Notes under the pieces: generated by a model
Told to the model about the DNA's origin: nothing
Database searches by the model: none
Seen by the model: the letters and a program-made list of their open reading frames with translations, nothing else
Source: a virus
DNA: 61,950 nucleotides
Virus record (IMG/VR): IMGVR_UViG_3300033145_000307
Location: 1-61,950 of that record
Reading direction: 5' to 3' (one strand)
Part shown: piece by piece, positions 1 to 8,147 of the stretch
Numbering within the stretch: the first letter of the stretch is position 1
How the letters are laid out: each line of letters begins with the position of its first letter
Program-made: the position numbers and the translations under genes

Positions 1-114
1 AACATTAGAATCGTTTTCGGATTGTACCAACACATACGCTTGCGCTGGCTGATCTTTCTTGAAGTAAAATCCGGTTAAAATATTATCATATACATCCCCT
101 GAAAGATTTGAGAT
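1..114. repeat. Terminal direct repeat, left copy
   Basis: These 114 bases are identical to 61837-61950. A gene reads in the same frame through both copies, so the window is a circular or circularly permuted molecule cut open at this point. The repeat length looks more like an assembly overlap than a biological terminal redundancy, but the sequence cannot separate the two. Confidence 0.95.
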
Positions 115-951
115 TGTGCCATCCCACTCTCCACCACCGGCGGCACCATCATAGGAAATCATCCCAAATATGTACTGAAAATCTTGCTTCTCGGTCAGGG
201 TAACAATTAAGGTGTCTACAAGGGTTTCCCGAACGCTGTTTGAATAAATAAAGGCGTATAGAGTTCCATAAGTGCCAACCGATTCAGTGCGTCTAACCGT
301 AACATAATAAGCAGTGTTTATGGTCAGGCCGATAGACGTATCTTCTGTATCGGCGGCACCATTAGTTTCCCTTAATATTAAAGTCTCGCTTACATATCGT
401 ACCGATAAATGATCTAAGTCGTTGTCTGCTAATCCGAACAATCCATGCCCGTTTGCAGGATCGTCATTGGAGATTGCCCACAAACCGCAGATTCCATTGG
501 TTGACACAGTGGCCTTGAACTCAAATTGATGCTCAAAATCGCCGTCAAAATTAGCTGCCCCCTCGTCTTTGTGAACATACACATCCTCATCGGTATCCAG
601 GTCAGAAACCGTAATCGTGTGCGCCGTTATCGAAACCCTGTCCCCCCCAATATCAACCTCAGTAAAATCGGTGTAATCATAATCGGAATAAAACGGAACA
701 GTATTAATCTTGGAAGTTCCGGCAACCCCAATGAGAGACTTGTCCGTGTACCGCATGTTCTCAATATCGGCAAAGGCGTTTTCGTCAAGCAAGAGTGGGT
801 CGTCATTCGGCTGCCATGATCCAGTAAAAGGCATCTCATATCTGAGAAGATCAGGCCTTCCCCCTGCTTGGTATTGTTGCCCCCAAACAGGCACAATACA
901 GGCACACACCAGAAAGAGCGTTAAGAGTATTGATAATAATTTATGTTTCAT
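1..951 (-). CDS. Exported structural protein, N-terminal part (gene spans the circular junction)
   Basis: The gene starts with ATG at 951 and runs off the left edge in frame; it continues from 61836 to its stop at 59629, giving 1052 aa in all. The N-terminus is a Sec-type signal: Lys at 2 and 4, a hydrophobic core to about residue 22, then Gly-Gln. The next stretch (about residues 45-75) has the pattern of podovirus tail accessory or stabilisation proteins, in which an Asp-rich segment is followed by 'ENMRYTDKSLIG'. Beta-rich sequence follows. It lies between the GroES-like gene and the ejection cassette, so a head-tail or tail-hub role is inferred. A signal peptide on such a protein is unusual. 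The export signal is clear; the exact virion role is not. Confidence 0.8.
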   Translation of the reverse strand, partial: MKHKLLSILLTLFLVCACIVPVWGQQYQAGGRPDLLRYEMPFTGSWQPNDDPLLLDENAFADIENMRYTDKSLIGVAGTSKINTVPFYSDYDYTDFTEVDIGGDRVSITAHTITVSDLDTDEDVYVHKDEGAANFDGDFEHQFEFKATVSTNGICGLWAISNDDPANGHGLFGLADNDLDHLSVRYVSETLILRETNGAADTEDTSIGLTINTAYYVTVRRTESVGTYGTLYAFIYSNSVRETLVDTLIVTLTEKQDFQYIFGMISYDGAAGGGEWDGTISNLSGDVYDNILTGFYFKKDQPAQAYVLVQSENDSNV

Positions 952-962
952 TCTTCGCCTTA

Positions 963-1202
963 TTAGGGTGTCACGGTACACAAAATATCGTCTTCCAGAA
1001 CCACCATGTATTCTTTGCCGTTAAATGTGATTACTGTAGCTTCTGGTTCAGGGACAAACACCAAGGTTCCCACAGAACAATGCGCCACATCAGGTCCAAT
1101 CTTGACAACCTTCCCCTTCCTATACCCCTGTATTCTTTGGCTTTGAAGTTCTGGCGGATTGATTGCCAGCAATACTCTTTGTCCCATTAAGGTAACATTC
1201 AT
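963..1202 (-). CDS. GroES/Cpn10-like co-chaperonin
   Basis: This 79-aa protein has the Cpn10 core: 'RVLLAINPP' near the N-terminus, then 'GKVVKIGPDV', 'VGTLVFVPE', and the C-terminal 'NGKEYMVVLEDDILCTV', matching the family pattern of strand, G-x-V-x-x-x-G-x-D, and [E/D]-x-D-I-L. It is shorter than host GroES (about 95 aa). The mobile-loop region between residues 15 and 30 is short and lacks the usual GGI-hydrophobic GroEL-binding tripeptide; 'RIQGYRK' may stand in for it. It overlaps the upstream gene stop and sits among tail genes. Phage co-chaperonins (T4 Gp31, RB49 CocO) work with host GroEL to fold capsid protein. Family call is good; a GroEL partner is inferred. Confidence 0.75.
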   Translation of the reverse strand: MNVTLMGQRVLLAINPPELQSQRIQGYRKGKVVKIGPDVAHCSVGTLVFVPEPEATVITFNGKEYMVVLEDDILCTVTP

Positions 1203-1918
1203 TATTCTACCTCAACAGGGGCTTCAGACTCACCACGAGCCCTATCAAGTTCCTGTTGGTATATCGCCATGTATATTTTATACAAATCCATCCTCGTATC
1301 CTTCGCCCATCCCTGCGCCACAATATAATAAACCAGGGCCTTGTCATACTGTGCCGGAACAAGCACGTCGCCATTATAGGCAACGGTTGCTGGTCGATCT
1401 ATCACGTATATGTCAACATCATTACCCGCTGCTGTGGCATCGGGAGAAGGGTACACAATTATGTCATTCTCCCACATTGTCCAATATACGGGCTCTCCCT
1501 CTGCATCAGGGTCTTGAGAAGAAGCGTATCCCAGACTTTCAAAAAAACCTGCCATGCTTCCTTCTGTCAGGAATTTAACATCATCATAAAGGACATATTT
1601 AACCACAATGAAGGGGTCTGCAAGGGGATAGTGCGTCTGACTTTCAACCAATGTTTCAGCCTCAACATCCTCAAGGCAATGCGACCTTGAAACAACGTCA
1701 AGAGTGCCGTCATTACACCATTGGAGCATTTCTGTGTCAGACCAGATACTTTGCTGCGTACCGCCATAAGTTGTCGGGTCGTGCAGATACCTTCTCGCCT
1801 GGTCTACTATGACGCTGGCATCGGTGCTTGAAGTAGTTTGATTGCCAGCAAAAGCAATGCCAATCCCTATGCCGATACTTAGACAGATTGCGAGCATGAA
1901 TATTATTAGTCGTTTCAT
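1202..1918 (-). CDS. Exported tail-module protein, 238 aa
   Basis: I place the start at the ATG at 1918 because it follows AAGGAA with good spacing and begins a textbook Sec signal ('MKRLIIFMLAICLSIGIGIG' then AFA|GN, cleavage near residue 25). The mature part has an Asp/Thr-rich N-terminus with 'DQARRYLHDPTTYGG', resembling the helical start of podovirus head-tail adaptor proteins, then beta-rich sequence and a C-terminal helix. It sits between a small 113-aa protein and the GroES-like gene. No enzyme motif is visible. A tail-adaptor-like domain behind a signal peptide would be odd; function unknown. Confidence 0.75.
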   Translation of the reverse strand: MKRLIIFMLAICLSIGIGIGIAFAGNQTTSSTDASVIVDQARRYLHDPTTYGGTQQSIWSDTEMLQWCNDGTLDVVSRSHCLEDVEAETLVESQTHYPLADPFIVVKYVLYDDVKFLTEGSMAGFFESLGYASSQDPDAEGEPVYWTMWENDIIVYPSPDATAAGNDVDIYVIDRPATVAYNGDVLVPAQYDKALVYYIVAQGWAKDTRMDLYKIYMAIYQQELDRARGESEAPVEVE

Positions 1919-1928
1919 GTTGGTTCCT

Positions 1929-2270
1929 TTATCTTGGCTTCCACGGCATTGATACAGCCGTTCTGTACTTAACAACGATCTCTACATCTCCAGCACACGT
2001 CACATATACACATAGTCCCGTTGAACATTTGTCTGGACTTTCTGCGGTATAGCCACTAAGTCCTTTATAATCAGCCTCATAAGAAGCGTTTGGCACAATC
2101 ACATCGCCAGAATTATCAACTCCATCGTACACATTAAAGGACGGGTCGTTGACTGCATCGGTTCGCAACAAAATGCGATACAGATAACATTCTCCGGTAT
2201 AAATCAGAATCTTCTTATTGCTTGGTGCTGATTCTGAGATACGATAAGTTACTACATAGGTATCAGGCAT
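1929..2270 (-). CDS. Small structural-module protein, 113 aa
   Basis: The start at 2270 follows GGAGGG at ideal spacing. There is no signal peptide. The sequence is beta-rich, with Tyr-Val repeats and a CxxxxC pair ('CSTGLC') near residue 85. The start overlaps the end of the upstream coiled-coil gene, so the two are translationally coupled. Proteins of this size in podovirus tail regions are often minor virion proteins; I do not recognise the family. Confidence 0.65.
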   Translation of the reverse strand: MPDTYVVTYRISESAPSNKKILIYTGECYLYRILLRTDAVNDPSFNVYDGVDNSGDVIVPNASYEADYKGLSGYTAESPDKCSTGLCVYVTCAGDVEIVVKYRTAVSMPWKPR

Positions 2271-2761
2271 TTAATAGCCCTCCAAAGGTCTACACAATAG
2301 ATGTATCCAAGATAACCCCACGCTGAGATAGCCACAGCAATAGCAAGTGCGAGTTCTCTGCATTTTTTTGTTTTGAGAAGCGCGGCATGTTCAAGTCGTA
2401 ATTGTGCATAGTCTTTCTTTGCCGTCGTCAATTTGTTTTTGAGCGTTGCCTTGGAAATGTTGAGCTCGGCAATAATCTCCTTGCTATGCTCAAAGACCTC
2501 AATATCTTCCTCAAACTGTTTTGATTCGTTGGCATAACTTTTGGCAATAGCAAACACTTCTCTTGCAATGTCTATGTTGTCAATAACCCTGTCATCCTTC
2601 ATGGTAAGCTGTTTTGAGTGCCATTCTGCTATCCTGCCATAGAATTCTTCAGCCGCTTTTTTTATCTGGGGCGGTGTCACATCAAAGGGCCTACGCTCAA
2701 CCAATAGCGGAAGAGATTTGTGCCTATCCTCAAAGAATTGAATCGTGTTTTTATTTAACAT
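2252..2761 (-). CDS. Coiled-coil protein with a C-terminal membrane segment, 169 aa
   Basis: Residues about 30-130 are charged and helical with a heptad-like pattern (IAELNISKATLKNKLTTAKK). Residues about 135-155 are a hydrophobic segment (ALAIAVAISAWGYLGYIY). There is no cleavable signal. The layout, a coiled coil followed by a membrane anchor, could suit an envelope-associated assembly protein. A spanin would carry its anchor at the N-terminus, so I do not call one. Its start overlaps the end of the 67-aa gene. Confidence 0.65.
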   Translation of the reverse strand: MLNKNTIQFFEDRHKSLPLLVERRPFDVTPPQIKKAAEEFYGRIAEWHSKQLTMKDDRVIDNIDIAREVFAIAKSYANESKQFEEDIEVFEHSKEIIAELNISKATLKNKLTTAKKDYAQLRLEHAALLKTKKCRELALAIAVAISAWGYLGYIYCVDLWRAIKCLIPM

Positions 2762-2958
2762 CCCGAAACTCCTATCAATAACAACCTGTTTGCTTGTTTA
2801 GGTATTGCCCCAGCATAGAGCTTGTTGCTATATAGCCATGATATATGCGCCCTGTCCTGTGAGGAAGAAATAGCCCCATCGGGAATCGGGCCAACTCGCT
2901 TTCCCTTTCTGCCCTTTCTGATCGATCTGCGTCTTTCTTCACTATCTCCAAAAGCCAT
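2755..2958 (-). CDS. Small basic phage protein, 67 aa
   Basis: It has a strong AAGGAG before the ATG at 2958. It is very basic at the N-terminus (RRRSIRKGRKGKR), followed by 'VGPIPDG' and a hydrophobic C-terminus. Short proteins with this layout occur beside tail-fibre genes in other phages, without known function. It follows the 598-aa exported protein directly. Confidence 0.6.
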   Translation of the reverse strand: MAFGDSEERRRSIRKGRKGKRVGPIPDGAISSSQDRAHISWLYSNKLYAGAIPKQANRLLLIGVSGC

Positions 2959-2968
2959 GATTTACTCC

Positions 2969-4765
2969 TTAATCTACTGCGCCCAATTCTCCATAAGTTG
3001 TAGTCCCAGCAGCATCAGACAAATCGGATTCAGTAATAATAGTCCCAGCATCATTTGATATTCTATATTCGGATGCTGTAGTCTCGTTCTTGTTTCTCAA
3101 GTCCATATAGTGAAGCATCATGGCATCAGCGATTGAAGGTTCTGCCAATGGTGCGCCTGCCGATAATTCTGTCAGCGTATCAGTATAAAGCACGTCCACG
3201 ACCTCGGCATTGATTTGATCTACATCAATTCTTGCATCGTCATTTAAAGTTCCCCCAAACCCACCTGACACGTTATCAACCTTCTCCGTGTTTCCATTAA
3301 TCCCAATTGTTCCTCCATCATCACAAGAAACATCAATTGTTACTTTGCCTGTACCTTGAACCGTGAACTTGCTACCGGAAGCCATCGTCTTAACTTTAAT
3401 GCCACCGCTCCACTCTCTAAGCCCTACAGTTGCAGCAACGTCATTAAAATCAATTTCTGGCGGGGAGCCGCCCGAACCAGCAGCAAAACAGTTATTAAAA
3501 ATATACGTTTCTGCTGCCGAGATAGTTATAGTTCCAGTGCAACCAGTGCTATAAAGATTTGACTTTCCTAAAGTTGCTGTTCCTATAGTACACTCATGAA
3601 AATGGATTTCTCCTGATCCGGCAGTTCCAATTCCTGAAATATGGGCCTCAGAAATATGAGCATTTTCAAACGATTGCCCACCAAGCGCTAAAGTATATTC
3701 AAAGCCCTCAAATGTAAAGTTGGCACAACTGGCATCCATAGTCAGTGATGAGCCATTTACAACATGAAACTTGTCAATATTCAGATTTGCCGAAAGGGTC
3801 TTGGCCGCAGCCCATGTACTTACCGGATTCGTGGATACTCCGTCTATTCCCGAAACAGTATTGGTGTTGCTTGCATTTGTATTTATCCAAATCGCACCAA
3901 ACGCGTAATCCCCCGTGCCTTGTGAAAACGACACAAAGATTTGATCAATATATAATGTTGCAGTGGATAGTGTAAAAGCTCCATCGGTGAATCTAATTCT
4001 TACCTTACCTAAATTAGCTCCAGTTCCAACCATTGTTGTCATTAAAGTGAATGAATTGACTTCATTAGTTGTACTTACCTTGCCTGCAATAGTTCCTATT
4101 TGCACCCATCCAGGAGCAACCCAATCATATCCGTGAATTTCAAGATCGTCATTGTTTCCGGTTAAAGCACCTGTAACAACTACAGAAGCGGGAGTTCCGC
4201 CACCAATTAAAAACTCATAATATAAATCCATCTCGGCAGTATCGTCCGTGTGGGTATGTTTTGTCCCATTTAAAGCAACGGTATCGGTATAGGTATTGGC
4301 CGATTGTGTGCCGGTGGTTAGAGTGTAGCTTGATGCTGGCCTGTTAACCGCCGCGCCTACATTGGCAATGTTAGAAAGTTGTGCTTGTGTAGAAGGGGCT
4401 GAGTCGTCAACGTACCCCACACCATTAAATGTATTTCTAAGGTTTTCGATGGATTCATCCGTTGTCCCTGGAATATAGCGTTCAGGGTCGGATAGCGTAG
4501 CTCCACCATCAACAAGATAGACATATTCCTTGGCATCAACAGCGGCACTAAAATCATACTTGTACCATCCAGTCGCCAGTTCTGTCATAGCTCCATCGTC
4601 AATATCAAGAGAGCCGTCCGCTACATCGGTGATATCAACAGTCGGGCTGAGTCCTGTCTTTGCCGCCCCAGCTTCCGAGAAATACGTCTTTATCATCACG
4701 GCGTTTGCGGCTGTAGTAAAAACCAACATGGCTAAACATATAAATGAAATGGCTTTTCTCATCAT
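2969..4765 (-). CDS. Exported fibre-like protein, 598 aa
   Basis: Residues 1-22 form a Sec signal (MMRKAISFICLAMLVFTTAANA). The mature protein is Thr/Gly/Asn-rich and beta-strand-rich throughout. It opens with a region like phage fibre N-terminal domains (YFSEAGAAKTGLSPTVDITD, WYKYDF), has a jelly-roll-like middle (about 130-285) and a beta-solenoid-like stretch (about 320-500). The C-terminus carries a widespread phage fibre motif, 'MLHYMDLRNK...NDAGTIITE...LSDAAGTTTYGE'. I infer a tail fibre or receptor-binding protein. The signal peptide is unexpected for a protein built into a virion in the cytoplasm. Confidence 0.8.
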   Translation of the reverse strand: MMRKAISFICLAMLVFTTAANAVMIKTYFSEAGAAKTGLSPTVDITDVADGSLDIDDGAMTELATGWYKYDFSAAVDAKEYVYLVDGGATLSDPERYIPGTTDESIENLRNTFNGVGYVDDSAPSTQAQLSNIANVGAAVNRPASSYTLTTGTQSANTYTDTVALNGTKHTHTDDTAEMDLYYEFLIGGGTPASVVVTGALTGNNDDLEIHGYDWVAPGWVQIGTIAGKVSTTNEVNSFTLMTTMVGTGANLGKVRIRFTDGAFTLSTATLYIDQIFVSFSQGTGDYAFGAIWINTNASNTNTVSGIDGVSTNPVSTWAAAKTLSANLNIDKFHVVNGSSLTMDASCANFTFEGFEYTLALGGQSFENAHISEAHISGIGTAGSGEIHFHECTIGTATLGKSNLYSTGCTGTITISAAETYIFNNCFAAGSGGSPPEIDFNDVAATVGLREWSGGIKVKTMASGSKFTVQGTGKVTIDVSCDDGGTIGINGNTEKVDNVSGGFGGTLNDDARIDVDQINAEVVDVLYTDTLTELSAGAPLAEPSIADAMMLHYMDLRNKNETTASEYRISNDAGTIITESDLSDAAGTTTYGELGAVD

Positions 4766-5454
4766 AATTCAACGGCCTCCGCCGATTCTACTTTAAGCTC
4801 TCCGGTATAAACAATCGCAACCTGTTCTTGAGGGGTTCCCGACATTGCATAGTTTCCGTCCGCATCCAAGGATATGAATATCGGATCGCCTGGAATCGTA
4901 ACTGGCTTCGTGCCGATTACATTTCCCTCTTCATCGTAAACATCTTCTTCCCGATATGTTGTGGCTGTCACGGCCTGGATTCCGGTTATCCCGGATGTCT
5001 CAGGGTCAATCGTGCTGACTAAAGCCCTTTCCGGCAGAATCGTGACATTTCCCAATGGAACTATCTGACCTGTTGGCTCTGTAACCAATTCAACATACTT
5101 ACAGACAACATATTCAAGAAGCGTGGTCGCAATCGGCTTTACTTTGCCGTCTACCGAATGCTTCACATCCCGCTCATGCCTCAGTTCCGCCTCGCCCCTG
5201 AAAGTCCGCTGGTTAATCATATCAACCTCGCCGGTGGGATAATATGTATAAGCGTCTGTTCGCTTTGACACCACAATTCCGTTCGGGTCTCGTGTTTCCT
5301 CCGTCCAGAAGATCGGGCGGTTGGAGCCGTCCCTGATTATCGTAATCTCGCTGGTTTCCGTTGGGGATGATTTCACGCCTTCCAGGAGTCCTTCGTCCCA
5401 CAGGATCTTTGCGATTTCTTCAGGGGTTTGTTTTTCCGTGTCGATTATTGGCAT
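4762..5454 (-). CDS. Structural-module protein, 230 aa
   Basis: The start is placed at the ATG at 5454, which follows GGGGGGAG and overlaps the upstream stop (TAATG), indicating coupled translation. There is no signal peptide. It starts helical (TPEEIAKILWDEGLLEGV), then becomes beta-rich with 'TRDPNGIVVSKRTDAYTY', as in baseplate or fibre-associated proteins. It lies between two exported fibre-like proteins, so a fibre assembly or attachment role is inferred. Family not recognised. Confidence 0.7.
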   Translation of the reverse strand: MPIIDTEKQTPEEIAKILWDEGLLEGVKSSPTETSEITIIRDGSNRPIFWTEETRDPNGIVVSKRTDAYTYYPTGEVDMINQRTFRGEAELRHERDVKHSVDGKVKPIATTLLEYVVCKYVELVTEPTGQIVPLGNVTILPERALVSTIDPETSGITGIQAVTATTYREEDVYDEEGNVIGTKPVTIPGDPIFISLDADGNYAMSGTPQEQVAIVYTGELKVESAEAVEL

Positions 5455-6791
5455 TATACTCCCCCCCTGCAAAGACGGCAATAGTGTTTTGTTGTGCTTT
5501 TTGTTGTATTAACAACGCTCCCTGTCTCACTAAAACTTATTACTTTTGCAAGTCCAGTTGATGATTTTCTCGTTGTACTTACCCAATGATAAGCACTTGG
5601 AGTAGACGGAAAGGCTGTCTGATCAACAAGAGGTTGACCAACCCCTTCATCCATTAAGCTTGCCAGTTCCGTCCTATTCGCCACCCGCCAATCCGTATAT
5701 CCGCCAAGACTATTAGCGTTCGCCTGATCCCTAAGATCAAAGATCAGGTCGTCAACCGTAACCACGCTAACCGTATCCCCTGCCGCCTCGTCCACGATTG
5801 TAGTCTCGCTGATCGTGAGCTTTGCCGCCGTGGTGATGCTGACGGTTCCGGTTATGTTATTGTCCGTGCTGCCGGATACGGTGATCTTTCTTCCCACGCA
5901 ACAGGCTCCGGTGTCGAACTCTGCGGCTGCGGATAGGATTTCTCCGGCGGTTACTTCTTTGAGTGAAAGGTTGTCAACATAAGATTCACCTGAGGGACTA
6001 GTGGTTATAAATCTTATACGCTCATTTTCGCCTTCAGCAGTAAAATAATAAACTTTTGAAACATAACTTGCATTAGTAAGATTTTCTTCTAATGTTTCCT
6101 TTGTAAGTCCATCACCAGCGTCTCTTATTACAATTTGCCAAGTGCCTGATATAACTTTAAAGTCTAAAGTTAGTTTATACGTTTTCCCCGTCCCAATAGT
6201 TAAAGCGTCAACGGCTGAAAGCATACCATTATATATAGCGCCAGATACAACCCTAAAATGATGAGTTCCAACATTGGGATCAGTATTAACAGAGGTTACA
6301 GTGCCACCAGAAGGATCAGCAGCCCATCCTGTTGTGGCATCTGTCTCGTTGCTATTAGGATCAGAAGCCGCATTTGCGCTGGTATGAAGTTCGCTTCCCA
6401 AAACAGTCGCAAACGAAATATCCGTCTTGTTCTCAAGCGTCCACTGTTCCCAAAACAACTTCCCGTCAGCCGCAGGGCCGATGTCAGCAGTCGGAACATA
6501 CCGCGCCCACATAATGCCGGTTCGATTGTCCCAGACAGCTTCGTTGGACAGGGCGTGGGTCTTGCCGTTGATTACGATATTAGTCGTGCCGGAATGATTG
6601 CCAGCCGTCAGGACGGTGTAATTCCTCGGCATCCCTTTTTCCAGATCGCCGTCGTCGCCGGATGCGTAGCTTGTGGTCTGGCCGGTTTCTAATAGTCGAG
6701 AAGCCACACGATGCTGTGATTCAGCAAATCCCGTAGAAGCTATCAGAGAAATGCACAGTATCGCTAACCAAGTTTTTAAAGCGGTTCTCAT
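5454..6791 (-). CDS. Exported DUF1566 (Lcl-type) protein with an inserted binding-module-like domain, 445 aa
   Basis: Residues 1-23 are a Sec signal ending GFA|ES. The first DUF1566 half shows near residue 90 as 'WDNRTGIMWARY'. The second half is at about 345-445, with 'YTDWRVANRTELASLMD', 'YHWVSTT', 'AKVISFSE' and a terminal 'CRLCRGG'. Between them, about residues 120-290, lies a beta-sandwich-like segment similar to carbohydrate-binding modules (Trp-Gln-Ile-Val, 'RIRFITTSPSGESYVDNLSL'). DUF1566 folds are surface and adhesion modules, common in Gram-negative anaerobes. I infer a receptor- or glycan-binding virion or surface protein. The insertion splitting the domain is unusual. Confidence 0.8.
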   Translation of the reverse strand: MRTALKTWLAILCISLIASTGFAESQHRVASRLLETGQTTSYASGDDGDLEKGMPRNYTVLTAGNHSGTTNIVINGKTHALSNEAVWDNRTGIMWARYVPTADIGPAADGKLFWEQWTLENKTDISFATVLGSELHTSANAASDPNSNETDATTGWAADPSGGTVTSVNTDPNVGTHHFRVVSGAIYNGMLSAVDALTIGTGKTYKLTLDFKVISGTWQIVIRDAGDGLTKETLEENLTNASYVSKVYYFTAEGENERIRFITTSPSGESYVDNLSLKEVTAGEILSAAAEFDTGACCVGRKITVSGSTDNNITGTVSITTAAKLTISETTIVDEAAGDTVSVVTVDDLIFDLRDQANANSLGGYTDWRVANRTELASLMDEGVGQPLVDQTAFPSTPSAYHWVSTTRKSSTGLAKVISFSETGSVVNTTKSTTKHYCRLCRGGV

Positions 6792-6836
6792 TAAAATTAT
6801 TTCCCCTTCGTTGCTGGTTTCGTTAGCACCATTTTC

Positions 6837-7295
6837 CTACCTCGATTGAATCAGATATAAAATAATCGTCCCACTCTTAGTGTCACCGGCGTTTGCTACA
6901 ACCGGAGTCAAGGCCTTTCCCACTAACGACATATACCCCCCGTCTGTCGTAAACAGGCTCCGATAGGTTCTTGCGTATGTTAGCGATGTGTCGGTTCCGT
7001 TTTGCAGATTCGCCCCAAATCCATCCAAAAGATCAAGGCTGTCAGAATCTATAAGCGTCACATCGTGGGCATCAGACGGATATGTTGTAGCGACATTGAA
7101 CTCAACGGCATATGGTATCCCAGATACCGTATGGCTCCCCACTCCCGATACATCCCCAGAAGCATCAGATATCCAGGTCCATGTCACTTTTAAAATTCCA
7201 TAGTCTCCATCCGAAGTAACGGTACAAATTCCAGCGGCGTAGGCATTAAAAGACAGTCCAAAAAGTAGCAACACAATAAGGATTAATCGTTTCAT
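6837..7295 (-). CDS. Small exported beta-rich protein, 152 aa
   Basis: A clear Sec signal (MKRLILIVLLLFGLSFNAYA|AG) follows an AGGAGAATAG ribosome site. The mature 130 aa are beta-rich with Asp/Ser/Gly turns and no catalytic motif. It is first in the run of exported proteins after the adaptor gene. Similar secreted beta-sandwich proteins lie at 17217-17960 and in the fibre genes. Function unknown; virion decoration or cell-surface location are both possible. Confidence 0.75.
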   Translation of the reverse strand: MKRLILIVLLLFGLSFNAYAAGICTVTSDGDYGILKVTWTWISDASGDVSGVGSHTVSGIPYAVEFNVATTYPSDAHDVTLIDSDSLDLLDGFGANLQNGTDTSLTYARTYRSLFTTDGGYMSLVGKALTPVVANAGDTKSGTIILYLIQSR

Positions 7296-7304
7296 TCTAT
7301 TCTC

Positions 7305-8144
7305 CTAAGAAATTACATAGTTCATTTCGTCCGGCAAATTAACAGGCTCGGACGATGCTAAAAGACTCGTTTCTATCTGTGAATTAACCAACCCCCAAAT
7401 ATTCTTCTGAAAGGCCAAAGACTGTTGTTTGTCGGCAAATCCCTTGGCATCAGGTCTTGGCAACCTCATAAGCTGAATTACTCCAAACGCAACCAGCCCC
7501 TCATGATATTCTGCCGGAATATCGCCTATTGCATCGGGCGCACCAACATAATCTACAATAATGTCGTAAGTATAATCGGGGTCATCAACAACAATGTTTT
7601 TCTTTCTCGGATACCACCTTGTGTCATTGGATTGTGTAGACTCGGATAGAGCAATTTTAGTGATTTCAGGCATTGTATCCGGCTCCAAGTATGCCTTGCC
7701 TCCCGATGTGTACGCAGCGTTGCCCGTTGACCCGTTCAGCGTGTAATTATCATCATCTACCACAGTGATTTTGAAGGTTCCGTTTGCATCCGTATTTCCA
7801 CCAATGTCGTGATGAACCACAATGTTGTCAGTAGAAAATCCGTGATCTACGGACTGAATGTTTATCGGGCCAGCGTTTGTCGCATCCGTTACATCGTTGG
7901 CATTGTCCTCCAGGTCCCACACTTTCAAGACAGTTTGACAGTCGGAAGGCCATGAGAATATATGAGTAGTTGATGTAAGAGATATTCGTTTAGTGAAAAA
8001 AGAGGAATCAATCTCTTTTATTTTGAGCCCCAAAACGGTTACACCCCGAAGGATAACAACACCAATCTGCGTATCGCTTACAGTTCTTGTTTTCGGCTCT
8101 CTGATAGCTCGGCGTATTGCGATCACAATTTCTGCGGTGGTCAT
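7305..8144 (-). CDS. Head-to-tail adaptor-like protein with an FCCH-like insertion, 279 aa
   Basis: Residues 1-85 have the helical layout of podovirus and siphovirus adaptor proteins (TTAEIVIAIRRAIREP..., SDTQIGVVILRGV). About residues 95-150 form an FCCH-like module with 'VDHGFSTDNIVVHHDIGG', 'NGTFKITVVDDDNYTL' and 'YTSGG'. The C-terminal part contains 'YHEGLVAFGVIQLMRLPRPDAKGFADKQ', typical of adaptor C-terminal helices. It lies downstream of capsid and decoration genes, the usual place for adaptors. The start follows GAGGAT and the preceding stop by a few bases. Confidence 0.7.
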   Translation of the reverse strand: MTTAEIVIAIRRAIREPKTRTVSDTQIGVVILRGVTVLGLKIKEIDSSFFTKRISLTSTTHIFSWPSDCQTVLKVWDLEDNANDVTDATNAGPINIQSVDHGFSTDNIVVHHDIGGNTDANGTFKITVVDDDNYTLNGSTGNAAYTSGGKAYLEPDTMPEITKIALSESTQSNDTRWYPRKKNIVVDDPDYTYDIIVDYVGAPDAIGDIPAEYHEGLVAFGVIQLMRLPRPDAKGFADKQQSLAFQKNIWGLVNSQIETSLLASSEPVNLPDEMNYVIS

Positions 8145-8147
8145 TGG

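Noticed and set aside
2252-2761. Rz-type spanin
   Set aside because: The membrane segment is at the C-terminus and the gene is not in the lysis cassette, unlike known i-spanins.
5454-6791. Diversity-generating retroelement targeting the DUF1566 protein
   Set aside because: C-type-lectin-like folds are frequent targets, but no reverse transcriptase motif or second template copy was found in the genome.
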